From DATEOR01 sp046733475 (GTDB taxonomy: Bacteria > Actinomycetota > Thermoleophilia > Gaiellales > Gaiellaceae): DNA of 64,000 nucleotides. The position numbers were made by a program, and so were the translations under genes. Positions 7,986 to 16,120 of the stretch are shown here, one piece after another. The notes beneath the pieces are model-generated. The model did no database searches. It saw nothing but the letters and a program-made list of their open reading frames with translations, and had not been told where the DNA came from. The stretch's first letter is position 1, and each line of letters starts with the position of its first letter. The DNA lies in NCBI GenBank assembly GCA_046733475.1, contig JBKPPF010000024.1, positions 22,089 to 86,088 on the forward strand, read 5' to 3'.

Positions 7986-8760
7986 TTGCAGCGGATTCTA
8001 GGCGGACGCATTCGTCCAGAGCGACGTTCGCGACCTCGAGCTGCTCGGGCGTGGGCTCGGCCGTGACAAAGCGGTGCTGGAGCTCGTGGCCAGGCAGCGC
8101 GAGTGCGCGCGCGATCGGGTTCTTCTCGTTCTGCACCATCCAGGAGAAGAGCTCCACCGACGCCGCGAGCGCGCCGACGCCGGCCGCCGCGCGAACAGCG
8201 GGACGCAGAGAGGACGGCGCCCGCGTCGACAGCGCATTTCCGACAGCAGAGGTGAGGAGAAGCGGTCCGAGTAGGTGCGAGCCGCAGCGCTCGTGCTCCT
8301 TCGCGCGTTCCTCGCCGTGCTCGTATGTCCCGATAGAGATGTGCTCGGCTCCGTGGTAGGAGGCGAGGTTCGAGCCGCGCATCGCAACTGCGGCCGGGCC
8401 GACGGCCAGGGCGGCCGCGAGGATTTCCTGCGCAGCCATTGAGAGCTTGCTGCCGCGGACGAGGCGAACCGCAGCCGCACTCCCGACCATGGCCGCCATC
8501 ACCGCGGGGCGCTGGAACGGAAGCTGGGCCGCGGGAAGGCGGCGCCGGATCTCGGGCAGCAGCGCAAAGATCTCCGCCATCCGCGCAGGGCCCCGGATCA
8601 GGCGATTCTCGATCTCGGAGGCGCGCAGCGGCTTGAGCCCGGAGGCCACCTCTACGCCGCCGTCCTCGAGGCGGACCGCGCAGGCCCAGTAGCGGGGCCC
8701 GTGCACGAGGACCCCGTTGGCGAGAGCCATCCCCCCGAGCCGAATCTTGTCCCTGCTCAC
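7945..8760 (-). CDS. DUF1385 family membrane protein (YqhQ-like)
   Basis: 271 residues. DUF1385 signatures are visible: an N-terminal IRLGGMALANGVLVHGP, the central YHGAEH (near residue 140) with a following Tyr-Glu-His-Gly stretch and a CGSHLLGP block, and a C-terminal ALPGHELQHRFVTAEPTPEQLEVA. Several hydrophobic stretches between these fit a membrane protein. The conserved histidines and glutamates suggest metal binding, but no function is established. The GTG at 8760 overlaps the stop of the peptidase gene by four bases (GTGA), so the two are translationally coupled. Confidence 0.8.
   Translation of the reverse strand: MSRDKIRLGGMALANGVLVHGPRYWACAVRLEDGGVEVASGLKPLRASEIENRLIRGPARMAEIFALLPEIRRRLPAAQLPFQRPAVMAAMVGSAAAVRLVRGSKLSMAAQEILAAALAVGPAAVAMRGSNLASYHGAEHISIGTYEHGEERAKEHERCGSHLLGPLLLTSAVGNALSTRAPSSLRPAVRAAAGVGALAASVELFSWMVQNEKNPIARALALPGHELQHRFVTAEPTPEQLEVANVALDECVRLESAANGDNGAAEEPPPT
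7995..8000 (-). promoter_or_regulatory. -10 box of a probably leaderless promoter (pncB)
   Basis: TAGAAT on the minus strand, nine bases before the ATG at 7985, inside the 3' end of the DUF1385 gene. Confidence 0.4.
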
Positions 8761-10025
8761 TCTCCGAGTGTACGTGCCACGTGCATGAGAAAGCGGGTTC
8801 CAAGCTCCAGGTCGTCCACCGGGATCCGCTCGTCGGCTGAGTGGATCAGCGCAGCCGCAACGTCGGAGTCCATCGCCCGCATGGGGAAGAACCCGTAACA
8901 GACCGTCCCGAAAGCCGAGCGCATGAAGTGGCTGTCGGTGAACCCGGCGTTCACGATGGGAGCGAGCACGGCTCCAGGCTCCAACGACTCGACGAAGCTC
9001 TCGATCGCACGCCACAGGGGAGTGTCGAGAGGCGAGGCCGTGCCGCCGACGCCCTCGACCCAGACGAAGTCGTAGTTCTCCTCGCCGAGCACCGCCCGGA
9101 TCTCGGCCTCCGCCTCGGCCTGCGTCTCGCCCGGCAGCAGACGGCAGTCGCAGACGACCGTGCAGAGCGCTGGAATGACGTTCGTCTGCTTGGACGCCTC
9201 GATGATCGTCGGCGAGATCGCGTGCGAGAGCATCGGCTCGACGACCGCGCGGAGCGGCTGCTCGAGCTCGGCGAGGTCGCTCGTGCCCACGAGCCGGAGG
9301 AAGGCCTCGGCCTCTGGAAGCGCCCGGGTCTTCGGCTTGTACTCCGCCAGCCGCTGAATGAGCCGCGCCGCCCGCACGAGTGCGTTGTCCGCGATCCCCG
9401 GCATGGACGCGTGCCCGCTGCGGCCGTGCACGCGGAGGACGAACGGCGAGCTCATCTTCTCTGCGGTCCCGCACAGGTACGCCGGGCGCCCGTTGATGAC
9501 CAGCCGGTCGCCACCGCCCTCGTTCACGCAGTAGTCGGCGCGGACCGCGTCCGGATGGTTGTCGCAGAGCCAGGAGAGTCCGAAGTCCTCGCCGACCTCC
9601 TCGTCGGCAGAGGCGACGAAGATCAGGTCGCCGGCCGGTACGAAGTCTTCCCGGGCCAACGCGGCGACGGCGACGGCCGCGGCCGCGACGTGGCTCTTCA
9701 TGTCGAGGGCTCCGCGCCCCCAGATCTCCCCGTCACGAAGCTCGCCCGACCACGGGTCCAGGGTCCACTCCTCCGGATCGGCGCGCACCGTGTCCGTATG
9801 CGAGATGAGCGCGAGTGTCGGGCCGCCGCGGCCCGGAATCCGCGCGACGAGATTCGCCCGCTCGGGCGCCTTGGCATAGAGCTCGCATTCGACTCCTGCG
9901 TCTTCGAGATACGCGCGGAGGAGCTCGGCTGCGAGCGTCTCGTTCCCCGGCGGGTTGACCGTGTTGGCGCGCAGAAGCCCCTGCAGGAGCTCCGTCGCCT
10001 CGTCGCGCACCGGGACCGTGGCCAT
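8757..10025 (-). CDS. M20 family zinc peptidase / amidohydrolase
   Basis: 422 residues. All metal-centre residues of the M20 (ArgE/DapE/CPG2) family are present: His76 and Asp78 in SHTDTV, bridging Asp108 in GALDMKSH, catalytic Glu142 and ligand Glu143 in ADEEVG, an acidic ligand in the NEGGGD segment, and the C-terminal His in GFTDSHFM. The lid domain contains GHASMPG. It hydrolyses an amide bond of a peptide or acyl amino acid; the exact substrate is not visible. The ATG at 10025 is selected because TATGCT lies six bases upstream. It is divergent from rarA with 21 bases between them and coupled to DUF1385 downstream. Confidence 0.85.
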   Translation of the reverse strand: MATVPVRDEATELLQGLLRANTVNPPGNETLAAELLRAYLEDAGVECELYAKAPERANLVARIPGRGGPTLALISHTDTVRADPEEWTLDPWSGELRDGEIWGRGALDMKSHVAAAAVAVAALAREDFVPAGDLIFVASADEEVGEDFGLSWLCDNHPDAVRADYCVNEGGGDRLVINGRPAYLCGTAEKMSSPFVLRVHGRSGHASMPGIADNALVRAARLIQRLAEYKPKTRALPEAEAFLRLVGTSDLAELEQPLRAVVEPMLSHAISPTIIEASKQTNVIPALCTVVCDCRLLPGETQAEAEAEIRAVLGEENYDFVWVEGVGGTASPLDTPLWRAIESFVESLEPGAVLAPIVNAGFTDSHFMRSAFGTVCYGFFPMRAMDSDVAAALIHSADERIPVDDLELGTRFLMHVARTLGE

Positions 10026-10031
10026 CGCGTG

Positions 10032-10037
10032 AGCATA
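10032..10037 (-). promoter_or_regulatory. -10 box of a probably leaderless promoter (M20 peptidase)
   Basis: TATGCT on the minus strand, six bases before the ATG at 10025. On the plus strand CATACT (10034-10039) lies seven bases before the rarA GTG, so the 21-base gap may hold two divergent leaderless promoters. Confidence 0.45.
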
Positions 10038-10046
10038 CTTCCCACC

Positions 10047-11291
10047 GTGAGCGATCTCTTCTCCGATGCGGCGCGTGGGCGACTCGACGACTTCGCGCCT
10101 CTCGCCACCCGCCTGCGGCCGCGAAAGCTCGACGACTTCGTCGGCCAGGAGCACGTCGTCGGGCAGGGCTCGGCGCTCGCCCTCGCGATCGCCGCGGACC
10201 GCATCGGGTCGGCGATCTTCTACGGGCCGCCCGGAAGCGGGAAGACGACGCTGGCCCGAATCGTCGCCGAGACCACCGGCGCGGACTTCGAGGAGCTCTC
10301 CGCGGTCTCGGCCTCGGTCTCCGATGTACGCGCCGTTCTCCAGCGTGCGACCGAGCGTCTCGGGACGAGCGGCACGCGAACGATTCTCTTCCTCGACGAG
10401 ATTCACCGCTTCAACAAGGCGCAGCAGGACGCCCTTCTGCCTGCCGTGGAATCGGGGCTCATCACGCTGATCGGCGCGACAACGGAGAATCCGTACTTCG
10501 AGGTCAACTCGGCGCTCCTCTCGCGCTCGCAGATCTACGAGCTCGAGCCTCTGTCGGACGGGGACCTGGAGATCATCGTCCGCCGGGGAGCCGAGCACCT
10601 CGGCGTCGAGCTCCCGGATGACCTCGTGGCACTCGTAGCCCGCCGGGCCGGCGGTGACGCGCGCGCGGCGCTCAACACGCTCGAGCTCGCGGCCCAGACG
10701 GCCGGGGCCGAAGGAGTCACGCTCGAAGAGCGCCACGTTGAGGACGCAGCGCGGCGCCGCCCTGTGGTGTACGACAAGGGCGGGGATGCCCATTACGACT
10801 TCACGTCCGCGTTCATCAAGGCGATCCGCGGGTCCGACCCCGACGCCGCCCTCTACTACCTCGCTTCCATGCTCGAAGGCGGCGAGGACCCGCGCTTCAT
10901 CGCGCGGCGCCTGATCGTGCACGCGTCCGAGGACATCGGCATGGCGGACTCCCAGGCGCTTCTCGTCGCCGCGGCGGCGGCGCAGGCGGTCGAGCACGTC
11001 GGCCTGCCCGAAGCCCGGCTCAACCTGGCGCACGCGACCATCTACCTCGCGCGGGCGCCGAAGTCGAACAACGTGATCAAGGCGATCGGCGCGGCCTCCC
11101 AGGATGTGCGCGAGCACGGCGCTCTCCAGCCCCCGAAGGCGCTTCGCGACGCCCACTACCCGGGCGCGAAGAAGCTCGGTCACGGGCAGGGTTACGTGTA
11201 CCCGCCCAACGACCCGTCCGGCTACGACGTCGACTACCTTCCGGAGGAGCTCAAAGGCCGCACGTACTACGAGCCCGAGGAAGGCGCGTGA
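10047..11291 (+). CDS. rarA: Replication-associated recombination protein A
   Basis: 414 residues. A clamp-loader-like AAA+ ATPase: Walker A GPPGSGKT at 60-67, Walker B LFLDEIHRF near 115-122, and sensor 1 in GATTENP. The C-terminal part holds the family's tetramerisation domain, including YDFTSAFIKAIRGSDPDAAL and HYPGAKKLGHGQGY. RarA (MgsA) acts at stalled replication forks. The GTG at 10047 gives the N-terminal DLF motif (SDLFSDA) that in this family contacts single-strand binding protein. A longer in-frame reading upstream is the antisense of the M20 gene and is not coding. The stop overlaps the next gene's GTG (GTGA). Confidence 0.92.
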   Translation: MSDLFSDAARGRLDDFAPLATRLRPRKLDDFVGQEHVVGQGSALALAIAADRIGSAIFYGPPGSGKTTLARIVAETTGADFEELSAVSASVSDVRAVLQRATERLGTSGTRTILFLDEIHRFNKAQQDALLPAVESGLITLIGATTENPYFEVNSALLSRSQIYELEPLSDGDLEIIVRRGAEHLGVELPDDLVALVARRAGGDARAALNTLELAAQTAGAEGVTLEERHVEDAARRRPVVYDKGGDAHYDFTSAFIKAIRGSDPDAALYYLASMLEGGEDPRFIARRLIVHASEDIGMADSQALLVAAAAAQAVEHVGLPEARLNLAHATIYLARAPKSNNVIKAIGAASQDVREHGALQPPKALRDAHYPGAKKLGHGQGYVYPPNDPSGYDVDYLPEELKGRTYYEPEEGA

Positions 11292-12058
11292 AGCTGAACA
11301 CCTATGAGTGGGGCGACGCCGAGGCTCCGCTCGTCGTCTGTCTCCACGGCGTCACTGGACACGGCCTGCGCTTCCGCAAGCTCGCCGAGGAGCGGCTCGC
11401 CAACCGCTTCCACGTCGTCGCTGCCGATCTGCGCGGGCACGGGCACTCGATCTGGGACGAGCCGTGGGACATCGCCACGCATGTCGCGGACCTGCTCGAG
11501 ACCTTCGACCGGCCCGCTCACTGGATCGGGCACAGCTTCGGTGGTCGGCTGACGATGGAGGTAACCGCGGTGCGGCCCGAGCTCGTCCGGCGGGCCGTGC
11601 TCCTCGACCCGGCGATCTTCATCCCTCCGTTCTGGGCGGACGACCTCGCCGCCGACGCGCGCAAGGAGGAGTCTTACTCCTCCGTGGACGAGGCGATCCA
11701 GATGCGCGTCGTCCGCAGCGGTCTCGCGCACACCCCCCGCGAGATCCTCGAGGAGGAGGTGGCCGTCCACGGCGTCGAGCAGGCCGACGGGCGCATCGGC
11801 TATCGCTATTCGGAGAACTGCGTCGGTGACGCGTACATGGAGTTGGCGAAGCCGGCTCCGCCGTTCGACAAGGTGCAGATCCCGACGCTCGTCGTCGTCG
11901 GCTCACTGTCGAAGATCGTGGGAGCGGGCGAGATCGAGCTCTACAGGCAGACGCTCGGCGACCTGTTCACGCTCGAGGTCGTGCCCGGCGGGCACAGCGT
12001 CCTGTGGGACGCGTTCGACGAGACCGCGGCCGCCATCGACGCATTCCTCGAGGCCTAG
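11288..12058 (+). CDS. Alpha/beta hydrolase
   Basis: 256 residues. The fold is clear: oxyanion region CLHGVTGHG near 18-26, the DLRGHG strand near 48, and a nucleophile elbow GHSFGG with Ser83. The C-terminal His is in GGHSVLWD near 238. The usual catalytic acid after strand 7 (VVVGxxD) is not there; the sequence reads VVVGSLSKIVGAG, so the acid may come from elsewhere or be lost. Substrate unknown. Translationally coupled to rarA by a GTGA overlap; convergent with arginase, overlapping by four bases. Confidence 0.8.
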   Translation: MKLNTYEWGDAEAPLVVCLHGVTGHGLRFRKLAEERLANRFHVVAADLRGHGHSIWDEPWDIATHVADLLETFDRPAHWIGHSFGGRLTMEVTAVRPELVRRAVLLDPAIFIPPFWADDLAADARKEESYSSVDEAIQMRVVRSGLAHTPREILEEEVAVHGVEQADGRIGYRYSENCVGDAYMELAKPAPPFDKVQIPTLVVVGSLSKIVGAGEIELYRQTLGDLFTLEVVPGGHSVLWDAFDETAAAIDAFLEA

Positions 12059-12954
12059 AGGATTCGTTCCCCCAGGGCGCTGGCGACCAGCTCGACGGCG
12101 AGCTGGGCGGTCGCGTTCTCGCGGTCGAGGATCGGATTCACCTCGACGACGTCCATCGAGCCGAGAACGCCCGACTCGGCGACCAGCTCCATGGCGAGGT
12201 GCGCTTCCCGGTAGGAAAGGCCGCCGCGCACGGGCGTCCCCACTCCCGGAGCGACATCAGGGTCGACCACGTCCATGTCGAGAGAGACGTGGACGAACGC
12301 GGCATCGGCCACGCGCTCGAGTGCCTCGCGGACGACGGGCTCGACCCCGCGCCGATCCAGGTCGGTCATGGTGTAGACGAACACTCCGAGCCGGCGCACC
12401 AACTCGCGCTCGCCGTCGTCCAGAGAGCGCACGCCGATGAGGAAGACGTGCTCAGGATTCACGGTCGGGAGCGGCCACGCATCGCTGCCGAAGGCGTCGT
12501 CTGCCAGCCCGAGCGCAGCGGCGAGAGGCATCCCGTGGACGTTTCCGCTCGGCGAGGTCTCCGGTGTGTTCAGGTCGCCGTGGGCGTCGAACCAGAGCAC
12601 TCCGCCGGCCCCGTGAGTCGCGGCGAGCCCGCCGAGCGTCCCGAGCGCGATGGAGTGGTCGCCCCCGAGGACGATCGGGACAGAGCCTTCCTTGGCCACC
12701 GCTGCGACACGCCGGGCGATGCGCTCACATGCGTTCTTGATCTCGGCGAGAAAGCGGGCAGTCGGGTCGCCGGACGCGGTCGCCTCCGGGACCACGGTCT
12801 CGACGTTGCCCCAGTCCGAGCACTCGAGCCCGAGGCGCGTCAAGCGGTCGTACAGGCCTGCGTAGCGGATCGCGGAAGGCCCCATGTCCACGCCGCGACG
12901 GCCTGCGCCCAGGTCGAGCGCGCCACCGATGACTGCGACCTTTCTCGTGTGCAC
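12055..12954 (-). CDS. rocF: Arginase
   Basis: 299 residues, typical arginase length. The binuclear manganese site is complete: His100 in GGDHS, Asp123/His125/Asp127 in DAHGD, and Asp226/Asp228 in SLDMDVVDP; the substrate-binding NVHG is at 138-141. Arginase cleaves arginine to ornithine and urea. Agmatinases share these motifs, but the VNPILDREN C-terminus and the N-terminal GAGRRGVDMGPSAIR favour arginase. The GTG start at 12954 has TAGCTT seven bases upstream. No urease or ornithine gene is adjacent. Confidence 0.85.
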   Translation of the reverse strand: MHTRKVAVIGGALDLGAGRRGVDMGPSAIRYAGLYDRLTRLGLECSDWGNVETVVPEATASGDPTARFLAEIKNACERIARRVAAVAKEGSVPIVLGGDHSIALGTLGGLAATHGAGGVLWFDAHGDLNTPETSPSGNVHGMPLAAALGLADDAFGSDAWPLPTVNPEHVFLIGVRSLDDGERELVRRLGVFVYTMTDLDRRGVEPVVREALERVADAAFVHVSLDMDVVDPDVAPGVGTPVRGGLSYREAHLAMELVAESGVLGSMDVVEVNPILDRENATAQLAVELVASALGERIL

Positions 12955-12961
12955 GAAGGGG

Positions 12962-12967
12962 AAGCTA
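12962..12967 (-). promoter_or_regulatory. -10 box of a probably leaderless promoter (arginase)
   Basis: TAGCTT on the minus strand, seven bases before the GTG start at 12954. Confidence 0.5.
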
Positions 12968-13042
12968 ATCAGCCGGTGCCGCGGAGCGTGCCCTTGACCG
13001 CGACGGACGCGCTCCCGGCTGCCAGGTGACCAGGCGGCGTCC

Positions 13043-13050
13043 GATACTCT
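13043..13050 (+). promoter_or_regulatory. Possible -10 region for tRNA-Phe
   Basis: GATACT/TACTCT lies 12-19 bases before the mature tRNA 5' end. A TTGACC exists at 12994 but is too far upstream to be its -35. Confidence 0.4.
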
Positions 13051-13061
13051 GTCCCCCGCGC

Positions 13062-13134
13062 GGCGAGGTAGCTCAGTTGGTAGAGCACACGGCTGAAAAC
13101 CGTGGTGTCGCCGGTTCGATTCCGGCCCTCGCCA
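13062..13134 (+). tRNA. tRNA-Phe (GAA)
   Basis: A 73-base cloverleaf: acceptor stem GGCGAGG (13062-13068) pairs with CCTCGCC (13127-13133); the D stem is GCTC/GAGC; the anticodon stem CACGG/CCGTG encloses the loop CTGAAAA with anticodon GAA at 13095-13097; the T arm is CCGGTTCGATTCCGG. The discriminator base is A13134. A full CCA is not encoded, since the next bases are CCT. Confidence 0.96.
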
Positions 13135-13172
13135 CCTTTCGCATCGACGCCAAGGACCCGTTCGTCCACGCG

Positions 13173-13214
13173 AAAAACGACGTCCGGGCCGGTGCTACCG
13201 CGCCGCGGACGTCG
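13173..13214 (-). terminator. Intrinsic terminator of the otsA-to-methyltransferase operon
   Basis: Fifteen bases past the methyltransferase stop, a nine-base perfect stem (13206-13214 with 13178-13186) encloses further pairing (CGGT/ACCG) and is followed directly, on the minus strand, by five T residues (13177-13173). It is oriented to end the long minus-strand operon, not the tRNA. Confidence 0.75.
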
Positions 13215-13228
13215 CTTGGCCGAGGATC

Positions 13229-13864
13229 CTAGACCGGGTCGGCCCGGGCGGCAAGGACGGCGATGCCGGTCCCTGCAGCGAGTTCCTGGATGAACTCGAA
13301 GCCGACCTCGGCGAGGCGGGCGCGCAGCTTGTCGGGCGGGACCCAGATCGGCGTCTCCGCCCCGCGCGAGAACGCGAAGATGGCGTGGCCGCCCGGGGCG
13401 GTGACCCGGCCGAGCTCCGCGAAGAACGGGATCATGTTCTGGAGGACGACGAGGTCGAACGACCCGTCGGGGAAGGGCAGGCTCGACCCGTCCGCCACCT
13501 CGAAGGAGACGCGTCCGGCGAGCTCGGAGGGAAGAAGGCGCTGCGCCTCCTCGACCATCTCGGGCGCGAGGTCGACGCCGACCACCTCGGCGTCAGGGAA
13601 CCGCTTCGCGACGACGCGCGCCGCCTTCCCCGTTCCCGTGCCGAGGTCGAGCACCTTGCGCGGCTGTGCCCCGAGCCGGTCCAGGGCGGCGCCGAGCGGG
13701 ACGAGTCCTTCCGGCCCGATGCGCCCCTCCCAGGTCGACGCCAGCGAGCCGAACTGCCGTCGCATTGGTCCGCGAAAAAGCCGCCAGAGAACCGGCCGCG
13801 CCACGACGACCTGCGTGGTGAGTCGAGCGAACCGCCGTCCGGCCGCCTCCAGCCGCTGTCTCAC
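13229..13864 (-). CDS. Class I SAM-dependent methyltransferase
   Basis: 211 residues. A type-11 methyltransferase core: motif I VLDLGTGTGKAA near residues 71-82, an acidic end of strand 2 in VVGVDLAPEM, motif II VADGSSLPF, and motif III in the VTAPGGHAIFAF region. The N-terminus is a basic helix. The methyl acceptor is unknown; as last gene of the heme/quinone/cytochrome operon, a role in quinone or cofactor methylation is possible but only an inference. GTG start in a GTGA overlap with the SAM hydrolase-like gene. Confidence 0.8.
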   Translation of the reverse strand: MRQRLEAAGRRFARLTTQVVVARPVLWRLFRGPMRRQFGSLASTWEGRIGPEGLVPLGAALDRLGAQPRKVLDLGTGTGKAARVVAKRFPDAEVVGVDLAPEMVEEAQRLLPSELAGRVSFEVADGSSLPFPDGSFDLVVLQNMIPFFAELGRVTAPGGHAIFAFSRGAETPIWVPPDKLRARLAEVGFEFIQELAAGTGIAVLAARADPV

Positions 13865-14646
13865 GCCGGCGTGAGGCGCAGTTCGTCTCCGACCCGCACG
13901 CCGAACATGCGCGCCGCATCCCCGCTGTTGATGGCGAGGGCGATGTTGGCGTAGGCGTCCTCGTAGAGCACGATGTCTCCCATGCGTGCGTCCGCGAAGG
14001 TGCGTGCGGCGACGGCGAAGTAGCGCTCGAAGCCGACCTCGACCTCCACGCGCGTGCCGGGGTCGATTCCGACACGGGAGAGATGCTCGGCCGTGAGGTT
14101 GAGCTGCACATTGCCGTAGCGATCGACGTAAAGGACCGTGGCCCGGATCCGCGCCTCGCCGATCGACGGCTCGGGGAACTCGAGCCGGTGCAGACCGGCG
14201 GGGTCGAGCGCGGGGCCGAGCTTCCCGAGCTCGACGCCGCTCGCCAGGTGCGCGGCGGCCGGCGAGAAGATGTCGCGCCCGTGGAACGTATGGGAGATTC
14301 GGTCGAGCATGTAGGCCGACTCGGCGAGCTCGACCGCTTCCGCCACGCCGCCGAACCGATCTGCGGCGACGAGAAGGAGCCCGTTGTCCGGCCCGACGTA
14401 GAGGCGGTCGTCACCTCCCCGCAGAGCGATCGGCTTCCGCTCGCTGCCGACACCCGGATCCACGACCGCGACGTGCACGCCGGTCGGCATGTACGGGAGC
14501 GTGCTCGCGAGGACCAGGGCGCCCTGCAGCACGTGCTGGGGCGGGATCCCGTGCGTGATGTCGATCACTTCGACGTCTGGCGCAATGCGCTTGATGACGC
14601 CGCGACAGGTTCCCGCGAAGTCGTCCTCGAGGCCGAAGTCGGTCAG
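13861..14646 (-). CDS. SAM hydroxide adenosyltransferase / SAM hydrolase-like protein (DUF62)
   Basis: 261 residues if begun at CTG 14646. It belongs to the fluorinase/chlorinase-like family that cleaves S-adenosylmethionine to adenosine and methionine: TDFGLEDDF at the N-terminus, DITHGIPPQ, AVVDPGVGS, VGPDNGLL and GRDIFSPAAAHLA, then a C-terminal beta domain with DRYGNVQLN. The conserved TDFG block lies upstream of the first ATG/GTG (GTG at 14568). An in-frame TAA at 14680-14682 bounds the gene and no ATG, GTG or TTG lies between. CTG 14646-14644 forms a CTGA overlap with the hemD stop. An AUC start slightly further upstream (14655 or 14670) is possible and would keep the full first strand, ITLL. 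Confidence 0.75.
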   Translation of the reverse strand: MTDFGLEDDFAGTCRGVIKRIAPDVEVIDITHGIPPQHVLQGALVLASTLPYMPTGVHVAVVDPGVGSERKPIALRGGDDRLYVGPDNGLLLVAADRFGGVAEAVELAESAYMLDRISHTFHGRDIFSPAAAHLASGVELGKLGPALDPAGLHRLEFPEPSIGEARIRATVLYVDRYGNVQLNLTAEHLSRVGIDPGTRVEVEVGFERYFAVAARTFADARMGDIVLYEDAYANIALAINSGDAARMFGVRVGDELRLTPA

Positions 14647-15293
14647 GAGGGTGATGAACTGGCGTGCGATGCGGCGAGCTTAACGGCTGCGACGAGGCCG
14701 TCGAGGTCGTGGCTCTCGGCTTCCGCGACGACCTCGAGACCGGCGCCGCGCGCCTCGGCCGACGTCACGGGGCCGATGCTCACGCAGGCGAGGTCCGTGC
14801 GCAGCGCGGCGAGTGCCCGCGCGGCCGAGGCCGAGGCGAGCACGACCAGGTCGGCATCGGGGAACGACGCGACTCCCAGCTCGACGGTGCGGTAGAGCGG
14901 GACCAGCTCGGCGCGGAGCTCGCGGACGAGCACGTCACGGGCGTCTTCGGCAGCCGCGTGGAGGACGCGGCCCGCCGGCTTCGGAAGCTCTTCGGCGAGC
15001 CCCTCCTGGGTCGAGCGCTCGGCAATGAGGTCCGGCTCGATGCCGTGAGCTCTGAGCGCCTCCGCGGTCCCCGGGCCGATCGCCGCGATCCGGCCAGGTC
15101 GACCCTGAAGCCGCCGCAGAAGCGGCTCGACGGCGTTGCGGCTGGTGACGAGGACCCAGTCGTAGCGCTCGGCCTCGATCGGCGGGCCGTCGAGCTCTTC
15201 GATGCGGATGAGCGGCGCCGCGACGACCTCGAAGCGACCCGCGCGCAGCCGCTTCTCTAGGCGCTCGTCGGTGCCCGTGACGGCGACTCTCAC
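14643..15293 (-). CDS. hemD: Uroporphyrinogen-III synthase
   Basis: 216 residues. Poorly conserved in sequence, as the family is, but identified by two similar alpha/beta domains (AVTGTDERLEKRLRAGRF; YDWVLVTSRNAV; IAAIGPGTAEAL; ASASAARALA; CVSIGPVTSAEARG) and by its place directly after hemC. It closes hydroxymethylbilane into uroporphyrinogen III, the precursor of heme, siroheme and cobalamin. The GTG at 15293 overlaps the hemC stop by GTGA; a longer upstream reading would duplicate hemC sequence and is rejected. Its stop overlaps the CTG of the DUF62 gene. Confidence 0.85.
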   Translation of the reverse strand: MRVAVTGTDERLEKRLRAGRFEVVAAPLIRIEELDGPPIEAERYDWVLVTSRNAVEPLLRRLQGRPGRIAAIGPGTAEALRAHGIEPDLIAERSTQEGLAEELPKPAGRVLHAAAEDARDVLVRELRAELVPLYRTVELGVASFPDADLVVLASASAARALAALRTDLACVSIGPVTSAEARGAGLEVVAEAESHDLDGLVAAVKLAASHASSSPS

Positions 15294-16120
15294 GGCACCG
15301 CGGCGAGGAGCTCGTCCGCGAGAGCAAGTGGATCGTCGCCGTGCCTGCGCTCGATCCAAGCGCCGTCCTCGGCCGCGATCAGCGCCGTCAGCACCTCACC
15401 GTCGTGATGGGCCGCGACCGGGGCAAGGCAACCGGCTCCGATCCGGGCAACGCATGCTCGCTCGGCCGTCACACGGCGCCGCGTCTCGGGGTCATCGATT
15501 CCCGCGGCGAGCTCCTCCTCGCCCGCGCGGACCTGCAGCGCGACGGCGCCTTGCCCTGCCTCGGGCACGAGCTCGCCCGGTTCGAAGCGGTGGCCGATCT
15601 CATCCGAGAGACCCAACCGGTCGAGCCCCGCGGCCGCGAGCACGACTGCGTCGAGCCCGCGCTCGCCGCGCTTCCGCAGGCGTGTGTCGACGTTGCCGCG
15701 CAGCGGCTCGATCGCGAGCGCCGGCTCGAGCGCAAGAAGCTGCGCGCGGCGGCGCACCGACGCCGTGCCGATCCGCATCCCGGGCGCGAGACCCTTGGCG
15801 CCGCAGAGCGCGTCACGGGGATCCTCCCGGGCGAGGAAGGCGGCGACCGCGAGCCCGTCGACGTCCGTCGAGGTCATGTCCTTCGCGGAATGGACGGCCG
15901 CGTCGATGCGCCCGGCCAGGAGCGCCTCCTCGATCTCCTTCACGAAGACCCCGCGTTCGCCGATCTCGCCGAACGGCTTCGACCGGTCGCGGTCTCCCGC
16001 GGTCGTCATCGGGACAAGGGCGACGTCGAGATCGGGGTTGGCGGAGCGGAGCGCGTCGGCGGCGATCTCCGCCTGCGTCAGCGCGAGCCTACTCCCCCGG
16101 CTGCCGAGCCGAAGAATCAC
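15290..16120 (-). CDS. hemC: Porphobilinogen deaminase (hydroxymethylbilane synthase)
   Basis: 276 residues, on the short side (about 300 is usual). Family signatures: LRLGSRGSRLALTQA at the N-terminus, the catalytic Asp81 in HSAKDM, the arginine-rich GTASVRRRAQL, PLRGNVDTRL, and Cys231 in GAGCLAPV, which carries the dipyrromethane cofactor. It polymerises four porphobilinogens. The gene overlaps hemA by 32 bases and hemD by four, so expression is coupled. Confidence 0.93.
   Translation of the reverse strand: MILRLGSRGSRLALTQAEIAADALRSANPDLDVALVPMTTAGDRDRSKPFGEIGERGVFVKEIEEALLAGRIDAAVHSAKDMTSTDVDGLAVAAFLAREDPRDALCGAKGLAPGMRIGTASVRRRAQLLALEPALAIEPLRGNVDTRLRKRGERGLDAVVLAAAGLDRLGLSDEIGHRFEPGELVPEAGQGAVALQVRAGEEELAAGIDDPETRRRVTAERACVARIGAGCLAPVAAHHDGEVLTALIAAEDGAWIERRHGDDPLALADELLAAVP

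Noticed and set aside
8841..10046. A long in-frame extension upstream of rarA on the plus strand
   Set aside because: It is antisense to the M20 peptidase, low in conserved pattern; rarA's conserved N-terminus begins at GTG 10047.
13178..13214. Terminator of tRNA-Phe on the plus strand
   Set aside because: No T run follows on the plus strand; the run of five T is on the minus strand, so it belongs to the methyltransferase operon.
14643..15359. A longer hemD starting at 15359
   Set aside because: The extra residues are basic low-complexity sequence inside hemC; GTG 15293 overlaps the hemC stop as GTGA and starts at the conserved strand.
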